From Paenibacillus sp. HGH0039 (GTDB lineage Bacteria; Bacillota; Bacilli; Paenibacillales; NBRC-103111), in contig NZ_KE150413.1 of NCBI RefSeq assembly GCF_000411255.1, positions 2,270,580-2,334,579 on the forward strand: a stretch of 64,000 nt of DNA, written 5' to 3'. Every line of letters starts with the position of its first letter. Position 1 is the stretch's first letter. The translations under genes were made by a program, and so were the position numbers. This document shows positions 27,059-35,881 of this stretch, piece after piece. The notes below the pieces were generated by a model. The model saw only the letters and a list, made by a program, of their open reading frames with translations, ran no database searches and was not told where the DNA came from.

Positions 27059-28336
27059 GTGGCAGCATTAACAGCGGTACTGCTCGGTGCCGGAAGCAGG
27101 GGACGTTACATTTACGGACCGTACGCGGAGAAATATCCCCACGAGCTCAACATTATATCCGTAGCGGAGCCCGATGAAGGCAGACGGAAACTCATCTCGC
27201 GGATACACGGAATCAAGCCCGACTATGTATATTCGTCATGGGAGCAAGCATTCGAACGGGGAAAAATCGCCGACATTATGATTATCAGCACGCTGGACCG
27301 GATGCATTTCGTGCCGGCTATGAAGGCGCTGGAGCTCGGTTATCACGTTCTGCTGGAAAAACCGATGTCGCCCAAGCTGGAAGAGTGCGTGCAGCTGGTC
27401 GAGGCGGCCAAAGCCCATGACCGGCTTCTCGTCGTCAGCCACGTTCTGAGGTATTCCCTGTTCTGGGCGGGAATCAAACAGCACCTGGATGCCGGAGAGC
27501 TCGGTGATATCGCGTCCGTCCAGCTGACCGAAAATGTGGGCTACGCCCATATGACCCACAGCTATGTGCGGGGCAATTGGCGCCGTGCGGAAGAAACCAG
27601 TCCCATGATTTTGGCCAAATCGTGCCACGATCTGGACATTATTTCGTGGCTCATGGGCGGGGAGTGCAAGAGCGTCAGTTCATTCGGCTCCTTGTTTCAT
27701 TTCAAGAAGGAGAACGCCCCCGCGGGATCGACCGACAGATGCATCGAAGGCTGCGAGGTCGAAAAAGAATGCCCGTTCTCCGCGCTCAAGCTCTACATTC
27801 AGCCGCCGGATCATCCGTGGGCGCGTTACATGACACACGACCTGTCCCACGAAGGCATCGTGAAGGCGTTGAAGGAAGGACCGTTCGGACGCTGCGTGTA
27901 CCGCTGCGATAACGATGTCGTGGATCACCAGGTCGTGAACCTGGAATTTGCCGGAGGAGCCACCGCGGCCTTCACGATGTCCGGTTTTACCCAGGGCGGC
28001 GGCAGACGGGTCCAGATCATGGGGACCCGCGGCGAGATCCTGGGCGATATGGACACAGGCTCCTACACCTTGCATCGTTTCGCTACCGGAGAAGCGGTCG
28101 AGGTCCGCTGCAACATCGCCGGCGACGGGCATGGGGGAGGAGACGAGCGCATGGTCGCCTCCTTCCTGAAGGACGTCCGGGAATACGGCCGCGTCCCTGC
28201 CGCAAGCCGGACATCCGCCTCCGCTTCGCTGCAGAGCCACCTGATGGCGTTCGGTGCGGAAGAATCGCGGCTGAACGGCGGCAAGAGTGTGAGCCTGGCC
28301 GATTTTCAGCGGGCTTCCATGGCCGGAATCGTGTAG
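27059..28336 (+). CDS. Gfo/Idh/MocA family sugar dehydrogenase-like protein
   Basis: 425 aa, cytosolic. The N-terminal Rossmann fold opens with VLLGAGSRGRYIYG; the catalytic-region EKPMSPKLEE contains the conserved EKP lysine motif. An insertion has four cysteines (CIEGCEVEKEC), seen in a subgroup of these enzymes. It oxidises or epimerises a sugar or inositol with NAD(P). GTG 27059 follows AAGAGGAGG. Its place after the importer and YesMN genes suggests it processes the imported sugar. Confidence 0.88.
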   Translation: MAALTAVLLGAGSRGRYIYGPYAEKYPHELNIISVAEPDEGRRKLISRIHGIKPDYVYSSWEQAFERGKIADIMIISTLDRMHFVPAMKALELGYHVLLEKPMSPKLEECVQLVEAAKAHDRLLVVSHVLRYSLFWAGIKQHLDAGELGDIASVQLTENVGYAHMTHSYVRGNWRRAEETSPMILAKSCHDLDIISWLMGGECKSVSSFGSLFHFKKENAPAGSTDRCIEGCEVEKECPFSALKLYIQPPDHPWARYMTHDLSHEGIVKALKEGPFGRCVYRCDNDVVDHQVVNLEFAGGATAAFTMSGFTQGGGRRVQIMGTRGEILGDMDTGSYTLHRFATGEAVEVRCNIAGDGHGGGDERMVASFLKDVREYGRVPAASRTSASASLQSHLMAFGAEESRLNGGKSVSLADFQRASMAGIV

Positions 28337-28384
28337 CGGCGAGGCTCGGTTCAGCCGCGCTCGAAGCGGTACGACCTCATGAAG

Positions 28385-28420
28385 AAACCAGGAACTCTTC
28401 CTAGAGTTTCCTGGTTTTTT
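28385..28420 (+). terminator. Terminator of the dehydrogenase gene
   Basis: AAACCAGGAA with CTC pairs with GAG and TTCCTGGTTT, with one bulged T, followed by six T. Confidence 0.85.
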
Positions 28421-28449
28421 ATTACGGTTAATCGTGCAAAACATTTCCC

Positions 28450-29574
28450 CTAGAACGTAATGCCCTTACGTTCGATTTTCAGCCGGATGTCCGGCTCGAA
28501 CTGCACTTCCTTGTAGTCTTCCTCCCAGTTCATCTTCTTCCAGGCTTCCGGATGAAAAGCCATCAGCCTCAGCGCTATACCGTATCCGTCGTGATTGGCT
28601 TCCTGCATTTTGCGCGTGATGGCTTTGGCCCGGGCAGTCAGCAGTCTGGAAAGTGCTGCATCCAGTTTTTGAAGCGTCTCTTTTTTGTTCAGCCGGTCAA
28701 GCGGGTACTCGATAACCGCGGCATTGATTTTCAACTGGATCTTGACTCTGACCCCGCCGTTCTCCGTCAGCTCCACTTTCATGTTCCGCGAGTACTTATG
28801 GAGATCGACCGTAATGTAGCGGTCCGCTTTTGTCACGTGCTCTTCCTCCTCCTCGATGTTCACGGGAAGGGTGAGGCGCGCCGTTTTTCCCTTTTGTCCC
28901 TTGAGAAGCAGATAGATGAGAGATTCTTCCGAGGAGAGGGAGGCCGTCATTACATTGTTGTGAAACAGCGCTACACCTTGAACAACGGGCTTTTTGTTGT
29001 GAATCGACACATAGGGGAGGGCAAAGTCCTGTCCAGGCTTGACAGGGCCGATCGACTGGAAATTGACCCGCGGGATGACGGTACCGTCCTCCATGTTTTC
29101 GAGCAGTGCATCCAGAAAGCGTCCGAGGAGTTTCGTTCCGACCTTTTTCAAGCCGATCAAACCTTCCGCTGTTCCGTTGACTACCGCAAGGCGGGCGTTC
29201 AACGGGCTTTTGGGATCGCGGTAATACACATCCATGTAAGGCATAATATTTTGGGCGCGCGCCCATTCTTCGCCAAGCAGAAGCACAAGCAGCTTGGACG
29301 GGGAGTAATTCCCCGATATTTCATGATCGAGAAATCCGCGGGCCTGCTGAGTCGTATTGCTCGTTACCGTGTGTATTTCGTTGGTTTCGCTTCGCCCCCC
29401 TTCAATACTGGATACGTCCGGAAAGGCGACGGTAACTTTCAGTTCATCTCCTTCTCCCCGGTCGAATCCGCCGATATGAATGATGCGGGAGTTTTTGAGA
29501 AGCTGCTGATCCCAGCATCCGCTGAGCAGAAGAAGAGTCAGCAGGCTTGCCGCGGTTTTGGAAAATCGGTTCAT
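28450..29574 (-). CDS. Germinant receptor lipoprotein, Ger(x)C family
   Basis: 374 aa. The signal peptide ends in a lipobox with Cys20 (LLSGCWD), the CWD hallmark of GerC proteins. The length and the beta-rich body with a charged C terminus match the family. It anchors to the inner spore membrane and completes a GerA-type germinant receptor with the two upstream products. The start overlaps the stop of the GerB gene by ATGA. It is last in the operon. Confidence 0.95.
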   Translation of the reverse strand: MNRFSKTAASLLTLLLLSGCWDQQLLKNSRIIHIGGFDRGEGDELKVTVAFPDVSSIEGGRSETNEIHTVTSNTTQQARGFLDHEISGNYSPSKLLVLLLGEEWARAQNIMPYMDVYYRDPKSPLNARLAVVNGTAEGLIGLKKVGTKLLGRFLDALLENMEDGTVIPRVNFQSIGPVKPGQDFALPYVSIHNKKPVVQGVALFHNNVMTASLSSEESLIYLLLKGQKGKTARLTLPVNIEEEEEHVTKADRYITVDLHKYSRNMKVELTENGGVRVKIQLKINAAVIEYPLDRLNKKETLQKLDAALSRLLTARAKAITRKMQEANHDGYGIALRLMAFHPEAWKKMNWEEDYKEVQFEPDIRLKIERKGITF

Positions 29575-30674
29575 TCTACGAGCCCCCTCCCTCCCTCGCG
29601 AATATGCAAAGCAAGTGAAATCAGAAGTAAAAGGAGGGGAACGCAGCCCAGGAAAAAATAGCTCGACAGCGAAAAGATTTTGCCCAAAGTTCTCATCACC
29701 CCCTGGTCATGAATCAGCAGCGCAATCGCCAAGAACGCGACGGCCGTAAACAGAACAGGCTTGCGGTGGTTGCTCATGCCGAACAAATGGGAAATACCCG
29801 TCGAAGCCATATACAGACTAGCCATAATGGACGTCGCGACCACGACGATCCAGGCGGAGAGGAAATACAGGTCGGGACGTTCGATGATCGTGAACGTCAG
29901 CGCTTTAACCATATACAGAACCGGATGGGGCAGCAGGCCAAGCTCGGAAGGGCTGAATACAACGATACTCGTAAAGACGAGAAACGTGTACAACAGGGTC
30001 GAGAAAGCGTTGGCCGCGGATGCCGCAGCCAGCTTCCGCCGGGGTGTCCCTTCCACGAAGGGATAACAAAAAAGAATCCATTCATAGCCGGTCAGCGTAT
30101 TCATCGCTTCGTGCGCCCCCCGCATAACCGGGAGAAATCCGGCCTGCCCGATCGGGAAAATATACAGCAGATTGGAATGCGTATAAGCATACACGGATAT
30201 AAAGATCATGACGAGAATCACGATGCTGACCAGCAGAAAGAACCGGGCGATGATCTGCAGATTTTCCTGGGTCAGATAAATGCAGGCGAGCACCATGAGA
30301 CCGGTAATGAGCCATTCCGGCGTTTCGGGAAAGACCCAATCGCGGATCACTTCGTAAAAAAACATCAGAATGAGACTGCTCTGGACGGTAAAATAAACGA
30401 TATACAGGACCTGAAGGAACGCTGCGGCCGCTTTGCCTGTCAAGCGGGGCATAAAGTCATACAGAGTAGCCGAGGGAAAGCGTTTGTTCAGGGCCCACAT
30501 CATCAGAATAAGCAGTTGGCTGAACAAACCGGCGAGCAGGACCGACATCCACGCGTCGCCTTTGGCAAACGCCTGTACCCGGGAAGGCATGAAAAGCACT
30601 TGGACGCCGATCTGGGTCTGGAGAACGAGAAAAAGCATCTGCTTCGGACTTATTTTATTCGAATTGTGTGTCAT
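29571..30674 (-). CDS. Germinant receptor permease-like subunit, Ger(x)B family
   Basis: 367 aa with about ten membrane helices in the APC-transporter-like fold of GerB/YndE proteins. It binds the germinant in this receptor class. The gene overlaps GerA by 20 bases and GerC by 4, so all three are co-translated. Confidence 0.95.
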   Translation of the reverse strand: MTHNSNKISPKQMLFLVLQTQIGVQVLFMPSRVQAFAKGDAWMSVLLAGLFSQLLILMMWALNKRFPSATLYDFMPRLTGKAAAAFLQVLYIVYFTVQSSLILMFFYEVIRDWVFPETPEWLITGLMVLACIYLTQENLQIIARFFLLVSIVILVMIFISVYAYTHSNLLYIFPIGQAGFLPVMRGAHEAMNTLTGYEWILFCYPFVEGTPRRKLAAASAANAFSTLLYTFLVFTSIVVFSPSELGLLPHPVLYMVKALTFTIIERPDLYFLSAWIVVVATSIMASLYMASTGISHLFGMSNHRKPVLFTAVAFLAIALLIHDQGVMRTLGKIFSLSSYFFLGCVPLLLLLISLALHIREGGRGLVE

Positions 30675-32229
30675 TCTCCTGCAGCTCCTTTGAATCCGCG
30701 TTGTCCTTCTTCACCGCAGGTTTTGCCATGTTGACGCGGTTGTCTTTTTTCCATAGAGGGAACCGGAAAAGGGTGTCTTTCCAGTCCTTCAGGCGGAAAG
30801 GAGCCGCCGGTGCCAGGTACGGAGTGCCGAACGACTCCAGCTTGCACAGATGGATCAGGATGAAAATCAGGCTGAAAACGATGCCGATAAAGCCGAGCAG
30901 CGCAGCCGGGAGCATGACGGCAAATCGGAGCAGCCGCACGGATGCGCTCATCTCGTGAGAAGGGACGATAAAGGAAGAAATGGCGGTGAGAGCGACGACG
31001 ATAATCATCGGATACGATACGAGTCCGACCCGCACGACCGCGTCCCCGATCACAAGACCTCCTACGATGCCGATCGTCTGTCCGATCGGTCCCGGCAGGC
31101 GAATTCCCGCCTCTCTCAGCAGCTCCAGCGTCAGCTCCATGAACATGGCCTCCAGAAGCGGCGGATAAGGCACCATCTCCACGCTTCCTTTAATTTGGAA
31201 CAAGAGCTCGGCCGGAATAACCTCGTAATGAAACGTAATGACCGCGATATAAAAAGCGGGCAGCGTAATCGCAATGACGAAGCTCAGCAGCCGGATGAAC
31301 CGGATGAACGAGCCGGCAAGCGTGCGGCTGTAATAATCGTCCGGGGACTGATAGAACGAAAAAAACGTCACCGGCATGACCAGCGCACTGGGCGTCCCGG
31401 CGGATATCAGGACAGCTCTGCCTTCGAGCAGGTTGGCGGCGGCCCTGTCCGGACGCTCTGTCGTCAGAATCTGGGGAAAAGGAGAGAGCGTCCGGTCTTC
31501 GATATATTCCTCCATGAGGTCAGTTGACAGTGTGTTGGCACCCGCGATAGTACGGAGTCGTTTGTCGATTTCCAGAATGAGCTCCGGCTTGGCGACATGG
31601 TTCAGATAAGCCAAGGCCACCTCGGTGCGGCTTTCTTTTCCGAGCGTATACCGGCGGATGACGAGATGGCGGTTTTTGATCTGTTTGCGGATCAGATGCA
31701 GATTGACGGTCATATTCTCGACAAAACCTTCATGGGAGCCGCGGACCGTTTTTTCGTTCTCAGGCTCTTCCGTCGTCCGCTTGACTTCCGCATTGACCGT
31801 AATCGAATAGCACTCCTTGCTGCTTTCCTTGAAAAGAACGGCCTGCCCCTGCAGCAGAGTATCGGCGGCTTCGTCCAGCGAAGTTTGCGCGTAAACCCTG
31901 GGAGCGGTGAACACATCGGCCAGATTTTCTTCCTCCGACTCCGCCAGGGGTTTCAGAATAAAGCTCCGGATTTTAACCTCATCGCACATGGGATCAAGAT
32001 AGCAGAGCAGCAGAGCCTGATTTTGATACGTAAGCGAGAGCTTCACCAAGTCATCCGTATGAAACATAGCCTGATCCAAGTACCGTGCATTTTCCGCAAG
32101 GGAGGATTTGATGGTGACGGTATCCGCCGTTTCTTGTGCCGGGGCTGGAGCTGGAGCTGGAGTCGGAGCTGGAGCCAGAGCCGGAGCGCTTTTTTTGTTC
32201 ATATGAAATAAGTGTCTGAATAGCTTCAC
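30655..32229 (-). CDS. Germinant receptor subunit, Ger(x)A family
   Basis: 524 aa from GTG 32229, preferred because AAGGAGGGGGG lies seven bases upstream; the open frame extends 17 codons further up without a ribosome site. A soluble N-terminal domain (to about 300) precedes about five membrane helices, including FVIAITLPAFYIAVITFHYE and a late IVFSLIFILIHLCKL. The motif PFPQILTTERPDR is typical of GerA. An unusual Ala-Pro run, APAPTPAPAPAPA, lies at residues ~20-32 and is encoded by a hexamer repeat. Confidence 0.93.
   Translation of the reverse strand: MKLFRHLFHMNKKSAPALAPAPTPAPAPAPAQETADTVTIKSSLAENARYLDQAMFHTDDLVKLSLTYQNQALLLCYLDPMCDEVKIRSFILKPLAESEEENLADVFTAPRVYAQTSLDEAADTLLQGQAVLFKESSKECYSITVNAEVKRTTEEPENEKTVRGSHEGFVENMTVNLHLIRKQIKNRHLVIRRYTLGKESRTEVALAYLNHVAKPELILEIDKRLRTIAGANTLSTDLMEEYIEDRTLSPFPQILTTERPDRAAANLLEGRAVLISAGTPSALVMPVTFFSFYQSPDDYYSRTLAGSFIRFIRLLSFVIAITLPAFYIAVITFHYEVIPAELLFQIKGSVEMVPYPPLLEAMFMELTLELLREAGIRLPGPIGQTIGIVGGLVIGDAVVRVGLVSYPMIIVVALTAISSFIVPSHEMSASVRLLRFAVMLPAALLGFIGIVFSLIFILIHLCKLESFGTPYLAPAAPFRLKDWKDTLFRFPLWKKDNRVNMAKPAVKKDNADSKELQENDTQFE
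32141..32189 (-). repeat. GGAGCT-type hexamer repeat encoding the Ala-Pro run of GerA
   Basis: Read on plus, GGAGCTGGAGCT-like units repeat about seven times with small variations. Each change of one unit would keep the reading frame, adding or removing two residues. Confidence 0.7.
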
Positions 32230-32410
32230 GCGCGTGCCCCCCTCCTTCTCGCAAACTTGTCTGTAGATTGCCCCAAACATGTCACTTTATACCAATAAAG
32301 CGCAGCACTACCGAAGAGTCACCCCATTCCTGAGCTCGCCGCGCAGCTCTCAAGCGGAAGCGTCACAAGGGTGAGGCCGAACTTGGCTGTACATATCCAA
32401 GCAAAAGAAA

Positions 32411-32440
32411 AGAGAACAAGTTCATACGAACTTGTTCTCT
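32411..32440. terminator. Strong bidirectional hairpin terminator
   Basis: A perfect 13-pair stem, AGAGAACAAGTTC with GAACTTGTTCTCT, around ATAC. It is flanked by AAAAGAAA on the left and ATTTTTTT on the right. It serves the oxidoreductase on the minus strand. Confidence 0.85.
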
Positions 32441-32452
32441 ATTTTTTTCAGG

Positions 32453-32992
32453 TTAATTGGCAAGGTCCGCTTGAAGGCTGACGATGTGCTTCGCGTATCG
32501 GTCGGCTTCCGCCTGAAGTTCCGCCTCGGGCGCATCCGACAAATGATAGGCTGCAAATACGGGGAGAAAAACGCCGTTGCATTTCTCTAGCGTGCTCTGA
32601 ATCGGTTTCATAAACTCGCTTAGCGTGTGCCAGTTGGAACCTCCGGAACGATATTGACTTTCGGTACCGCCCGTTGTCGTGGCGACGATAAATTCTTTTC
32701 CCGTCAAATGGACGCCATCCGTTCCGAACGCCCAGCCGTAGGTGAGCACATCGTCAAACCATTTTTTCAGCAGGGCCGGAGAGCTGTACCAGTAAAGAGG
32801 GAACTGGAAAACAATCCGGTCGTGTTCAGTGAGCAGCCGCTGCTCTTTTTCCACATCAATCGTCCATTGGGGATATTCCCGGTAAAGGTCGCGTACATAG
32901 ACGCCGGGGACGGTAGAAGCTTTGCGGGCAAAAGCCCGGTTAATTCTGGAAGCAGTTAAGTCGGGATGAGCCGTAATCACCATTATTTTCAT
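32453..32992 (-). CDS. NAD(P)H-dependent oxidoreductase, flavodoxin-fold (MdaB/YwrO-like)
   Basis: 179 aa from ATG 32992, which has GAAAGGA upstream; an in-frame TTG six codons earlier is less suitable. The flavin-binding fold is seen in MVITAHPDLTASRINRAF, FQFPLYWYSSPALLKKWFDD and TGKEFIVATTTGG. Such enzymes reduce quinones and electrophiles with FMN or FAD. The divergent HxlR regulator gene suggests induction by thiol-reactive or quinone stress, as is known for HxlR-controlled reductases in Bacillus. Confidence 0.88.
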   Translation of the reverse strand: MKIMVITAHPDLTASRINRAFARKASTVPGVYVRDLYREYPQWTIDVEKEQRLLTEHDRIVFQFPLYWYSSPALLKKWFDDVLTYGWAFGTDGVHLTGKEFIVATTTGGTESQYRSGGSNWHTLSEFMKPIQSTLEKCNGVFLPVFAAYHLSDAPEAELQAEADRYAKHIVSLQADLAN

Positions 32993-33134
32993 GATCAAAC
33001 ATCCTTTCAAAGTAAATTGGAAATTGTGGGATAATCCGAATTACTCTCTCATTATTGTTTAGATTCTTATTTTTGAGAAGTAGGATTTTTAATCGGACTT
33101 AGTCTGTAAAATCATACCTTGAACAGCCGCGTAT

Positions 33135-33174
33135 AGTACGAAAAATAAGACTATGTACGACAAAGAGAAGTACT
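33135..33174. promoter_or_regulatory. GTAC-containing dyads between the reductase and HxlR genes
   Basis: GTAC occurs at 33136, 33155 and 33170, with AGTAC at 33135 mirrored by GTACT at 33170-33174. It is a possible operator for the HxlR protein. The spacing does not match any family site I can name. Confidence 0.3.
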
Positions 33175-33231
33175 TTTATTAAACGGGCCGATTTGGTAAA
33201 GTAACAGAAAAAAGGAAGTTATCAAAAACGA

Positions 33232-33627
33232 ATGACGGCGGGGAATCGGATGCCGCTAAATGACCGACAGCCGGGGACGACCGAAGGAATTATGACCACG
33301 CTGGATGTGATCGGAGGCAAGTGGAAGCCGCTGATCTTGTTTGTCCTGCTTCATCAGGGCACCAAGCGGTTCGGAGAACTCAGGAAGCTCCTTCCGTCGG
33401 TTACCCAGGGGATGCTGACCAATCACCTTCGCGAGCTTGAGCGCGACGGCTTGATCGTACGCAAAATCTATCAGGAAATTCCGCCCAAAGTGGAATATTC
33501 GATGTCCGATCACGGGCGTACGCTGAGCACAATACTCGCGGATATGTGCGGCTGGGGATTTATGCATCGGGGAGTGATTGAAAGCAGCGGTCAGGCTGAG
33601 CCGAGCAGGATGGGGGAGAGTGATTGA
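33232..33627 (+). CDS. HxlR-family transcriptional regulator
   Basis: 131 aa. The winged helix carries the family hallmark VIGGKWKPLILFVLL followed by FGELRKLLPSVTQGMLTNHL and PPKVEYSMSDHG. There is no conserved N-terminal cysteine of the YodB kind in the first residues, so the sensing chemistry is open. AAGGAAG lies 12 bases before ATG 33232; ATG 33250 is an alternative. It is divergent from a flavodoxin-fold reductase, its probable target. Confidence 0.88.
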   Translation: MTAGNRMPLNDRQPGTTEGIMTTLDVIGGKWKPLILFVLLHQGTKRFGELRKLLPSVTQGMLTNHLRELERDGLIVRKIYQEIPPKVEYSMSDHGRTLSTILADMCGWGFMHRGVIESSGQAEPSRMGESD

Positions 33628-33876
33628 GGCCGGTGCGGGAATTTTTTATTTCAGCAACCTTTTTCATGAAATCACCTCTGACCGGAAATGTATAGGGATA
33701 CTTTGTTTTGAAGTAATTTTCTGTCACTTATTATAACATATGGAAATTTGGTGAAGTCATAACAAAACGACAGGATACTATACTACCAGAATTCACAACC
33801 GGCCATGCGGATCAAAGCCTTTTACAGGGGTCTTTTTTGTAAGCTGAAAAGAACTCCCCCCTATTTTTTATGACGC

Positions 33877-33908
33877 AAAAAAAGACTATGACTTGATCAG
33901 CCATAGTC
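33877..33908 (-). terminator. Terminator downstream of the decayed frame
   Basis: On minus, GACTATG (33908-33902) pairs with CATAGTC (33890-33884), followed by seven T. Its presence after the broken frame supports a former gene. Confidence 0.65.
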
Positions 33909-33918
33909 CCCGCAAAGT

Positions 33919-34173
33919 TTAATCTGCGTAGTAAGTAATGGTTCCCTGATATTTTACACGCCAATCAGTTCCCTCTCTCTTGATATCGCCTGTTTGTTAC
34001 ACATAACCTGCTGCTGTTCCCAAATCGATATGATAACTGGCGGGAGCCTGAGTCGTTGAAGAATTTTGGGGTGGTTTTAACCGGTTTTGATATGTTATTA
34101 AATTTCTTGCATCGTTTAAAATCAGGGGGATCGAAGATATAATACCGAACACAAAGCTAACGTGTGGTTCCAA
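33919..34173 (-). pseudogene. Decayed gene with an in-frame TAA
   Basis: A single frame of 85 codons on the minus strand is interrupted only by TAA 33999-33997. Before it the translation has a hydrophobic stretch (SFVFGIISSIPLILND) and a Gln/Pro/Thr-rich linker; after it, QTGDIKREGTDWRVKYQGTI leads to a natural stop and terminator. It looks like the end of a secreted or membrane-anchored protein. There is no ribosome site at the left end and no promoter, because the preceding gene's terminator intervenes. Family not recognised. Confidence 0.5.
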
Positions 34174-34187
34174 TTGTCTTTAACCAT

Positions 34188-34217
34188 AAAATACCCCACC
34201 GATAGGTGGGGTATTTT
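34188..34217. terminator. Terminator of the DUF418-type gene
   Basis: AAAATACCCCACC pairs perfectly with GGTGGGGTATTTT around GATA. Confidence 0.85.
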
Positions 34218-34253
34218 AGCAAACTTCCATACAGTTGATTCTATAAGGGGCCC

Positions 34254-35453
34254 CTATTTCGGTGTATTTATCGAGCGAGGGACACTGAACAACCGGTCAA
34301 AATGTCGCATAGATGACTCAAGCGGACCATGGGGCAACCGTGAGATTAACCAGCCTGCTACCAATGTTATCATGGCCACTAGCAGATCACCGAGGGGAAC
34401 TCTATCCAAACTATAGTCAATTCTTGATAACGTAAGCAGCCAAACGACGACGAACTGAGCCGCATACATGGTCAACGCCACGCGTCCGACTCCCGCAAAA
34501 GGGACCAATATGGCGTTGGTTTTCTTTGGTACGAGGAATACGATTCCCAATACCAGCAGTGCAAACCCGAGCCCGGTCAGCGTCTGGAACGTTGAAGCGC
34601 TATGCGGAACCGTCCATAGAAGCATATGCCACATCGGCTGTTCCAAGTTAAGCGGCCAGATGGCATACGGGTCTGGCATAGCGGCGGTACCTTGAACAGT
34701 GACAAGCCACGATTCAAATGAACGGCTAAGCTCAGGGAGGACATAAGCGGCCAGTGTCTTACCTATAATGAGCAACATGAGGCCGCCGATCCCTAGTAAA
34801 AATGCGGTTCGTTTTTTGGTCAGGTCAAGGCTCCCGATTGCCATACCCGCTACGAAAGCAGGGGCGAGCGCTAGGGTGGACATCGGACCGCCGGCAACGT
34901 CTCGAAGCAGGGATGCTCCAGATAGGGCACTCATGCCCAGAAGCATAAGTGGGGGGGCTAGAAACATCAGTGCAACGGTAGTCGTAACGAGTGTGCGGTT
35001 TGAAAGACCCACCAGTACCAATGCTAAGACGAACATGGCAGCGTAAGCGGGCAAAATCACTCCGAAAGAGGTATTCAACATGATGAGCAAATATCCCATA
35101 ATATCGACGAATACCGCGCGAGCCAGCATCTTTGCCCAAAAGGCGGTTGTATCCTTTTGTCGATTCTTCATGTGCTGAGCCATGATGGAGTAGGAAATCC
35201 CGCCGCAGAGTACAAACAACAACGTTGTGTTTCCGGAAACGATGGTAGTAATCCTTTCTTTCGATGCAAAGTGCTGCAAATACATACCGATAACCGCCAA
35301 ACCTCTCGCAGCATCCAGCGCCAGAAGACGCCCGGCTCCCTGTGGGTTACCTCGTCCATTCGGGAAGGTGTTTTCCGGTCGGCTGTGTCCGCTGTCCGTT
35401 CCTTTCTCCTTTTCATTGCCGTTCTCATCCGGCATTTTGAAACGAGCTGACAA
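34254..35453 (-). CDS. Multi-pass membrane protein, DUF418 / heparan-acetyltransferase-like
   Basis: 399 aa from TTG 35453, with GAGGAGGA eight bases upstream. After a ~40-residue hydrophilic start, RLLALDAARGLAVIGMYLQH opens about ten membrane helices. This signature and the C-terminal VALTMYAAQ...VVWLL region match DUF418/YeiB-like proteins, related to acyltransferases that move acetyl groups across membranes. The catalytic function is not established. It is transcribed from a promoter carrying copy A of the 55-bp element shared with the regulator operon and the acyltransferase operon, so it probably belongs to the same envelope regulon. Confidence 0.82.
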   Translation of the reverse strand: MSARFKMPDENGNEKEKGTDSGHSRPENTFPNGRGNPQGAGRLLALDAARGLAVIGMYLQHFASKERITTIVSGNTTLLFVLCGGISYSIMAQHMKNRQKDTTAFWAKMLARAVFVDIMGYLLIMLNTSFGVILPAYAAMFVLALVLVGLSNRTLVTTTVALMFLAPPLMLLGMSALSGASLLRDVAGGPMSTLALAPAFVAGMAIGSLDLTKKRTAFLLGIGGLMLLIIGKTLAAYVLPELSRSFESWLVTVQGTAAMPDPYAIWPLNLEQPMWHMLLWTVPHSASTFQTLTGLGFALLVLGIVFLVPKKTNAILVPFAGVGRVALTMYAAQFVVVWLLTLSRIDYSLDRVPLGDLLVAMITLVAGWLISRLPHGPLESSMRHFDRLFSVPRSINTPK

Positions 35454-35503
35454 ATTCGATTCCTCCTCACTAGTGCTGGTTTCACTTGTCGCAATGTGTT
35501 TCC

Positions 35504-35558
35504 ACTATATCGGGAGGATGTCGCCAAAGTTTGATCACGATGTAAACAAAGTGTCACA
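35504..35558 (-). promoter_or_regulatory. Regulon operator/promoter copy A
   Basis: Read on minus: TGTGACA-N3-TGTTTACA-N3-TGATCAAAC-N3-GGCGACATC-N7-TATAGT. The spacing is identical to copies B and C. The position 17 bases upstream of the -10 hexamer is AAACTT rather than TTGACA, which suggests activator dependence. It drives the DUF418-type gene. Confidence 0.85.
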
Positions 35559-35650
35559 AACCATGAATATAAAAAACACTCTTATTTCGATTCAAGACAC
35601 GAAAATAGAGCGCAGATGTGAGACTCAATTAAATCAACAGTATCCAATGC

Positions 35651-35705
35651 TGTGACATTTTGTTTACAAATTGATCAAACGATAGCGACATCTGCTTGCT
35701 ATATT
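35651..35705 (+). promoter_or_regulatory. Regulon operator/promoter copy B
   Basis: TGTGACA-N3-TGTTTACA-N3-TGATCAAAC-N3-AGCGACATC-N7-TATATT. The TG-initial blocks repeat at 10-11 bp, about one helical turn, as expected for tandem binding of an OmpR-family regulator. It drives the regulator/kinase/lipoprotein operon, implying autoregulation. Confidence 0.87.
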
Positions 35706-35881
35706 GAAAAATGAGGCTAATCCGTCATTTTATTAATCCCAAAAGAAGACTATTCTCATTTCAAGTCTGCGTTTTTGGGGCATAACGAACTATAATTTGT
35801 TACGATTTGAATATTCACTAATTGAGACATTGGCTTTAGGGAAAGGTATGGATGATCCTTACAAAAAAAACGGGGGTTACA

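Larger units (their letters stand above)
33628..34253. other. Gene-free stretch at a base-composition change
   Basis: No intact gene. The DNA becomes AT-rich here. It contains a decayed reading frame (33919-34173, minus) with its terminator, and a hairpin terminator at 34188-34217. A GGGG/CCCC plus TCTTTT/AAAAGA pairing around 33826-33861 is a weak further terminator candidate. Confidence 0.5.
35454..35881. other. Divergent control region of the envelope regulon
   Basis: Two oppositely directed 55-bp operator/promoter elements (35504-35558 and 35651-35705) lie 92 bases apart. The rest is AT-rich and non-coding. A second in-frame start of the response regulator lies at 35852. Confidence 0.7.
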
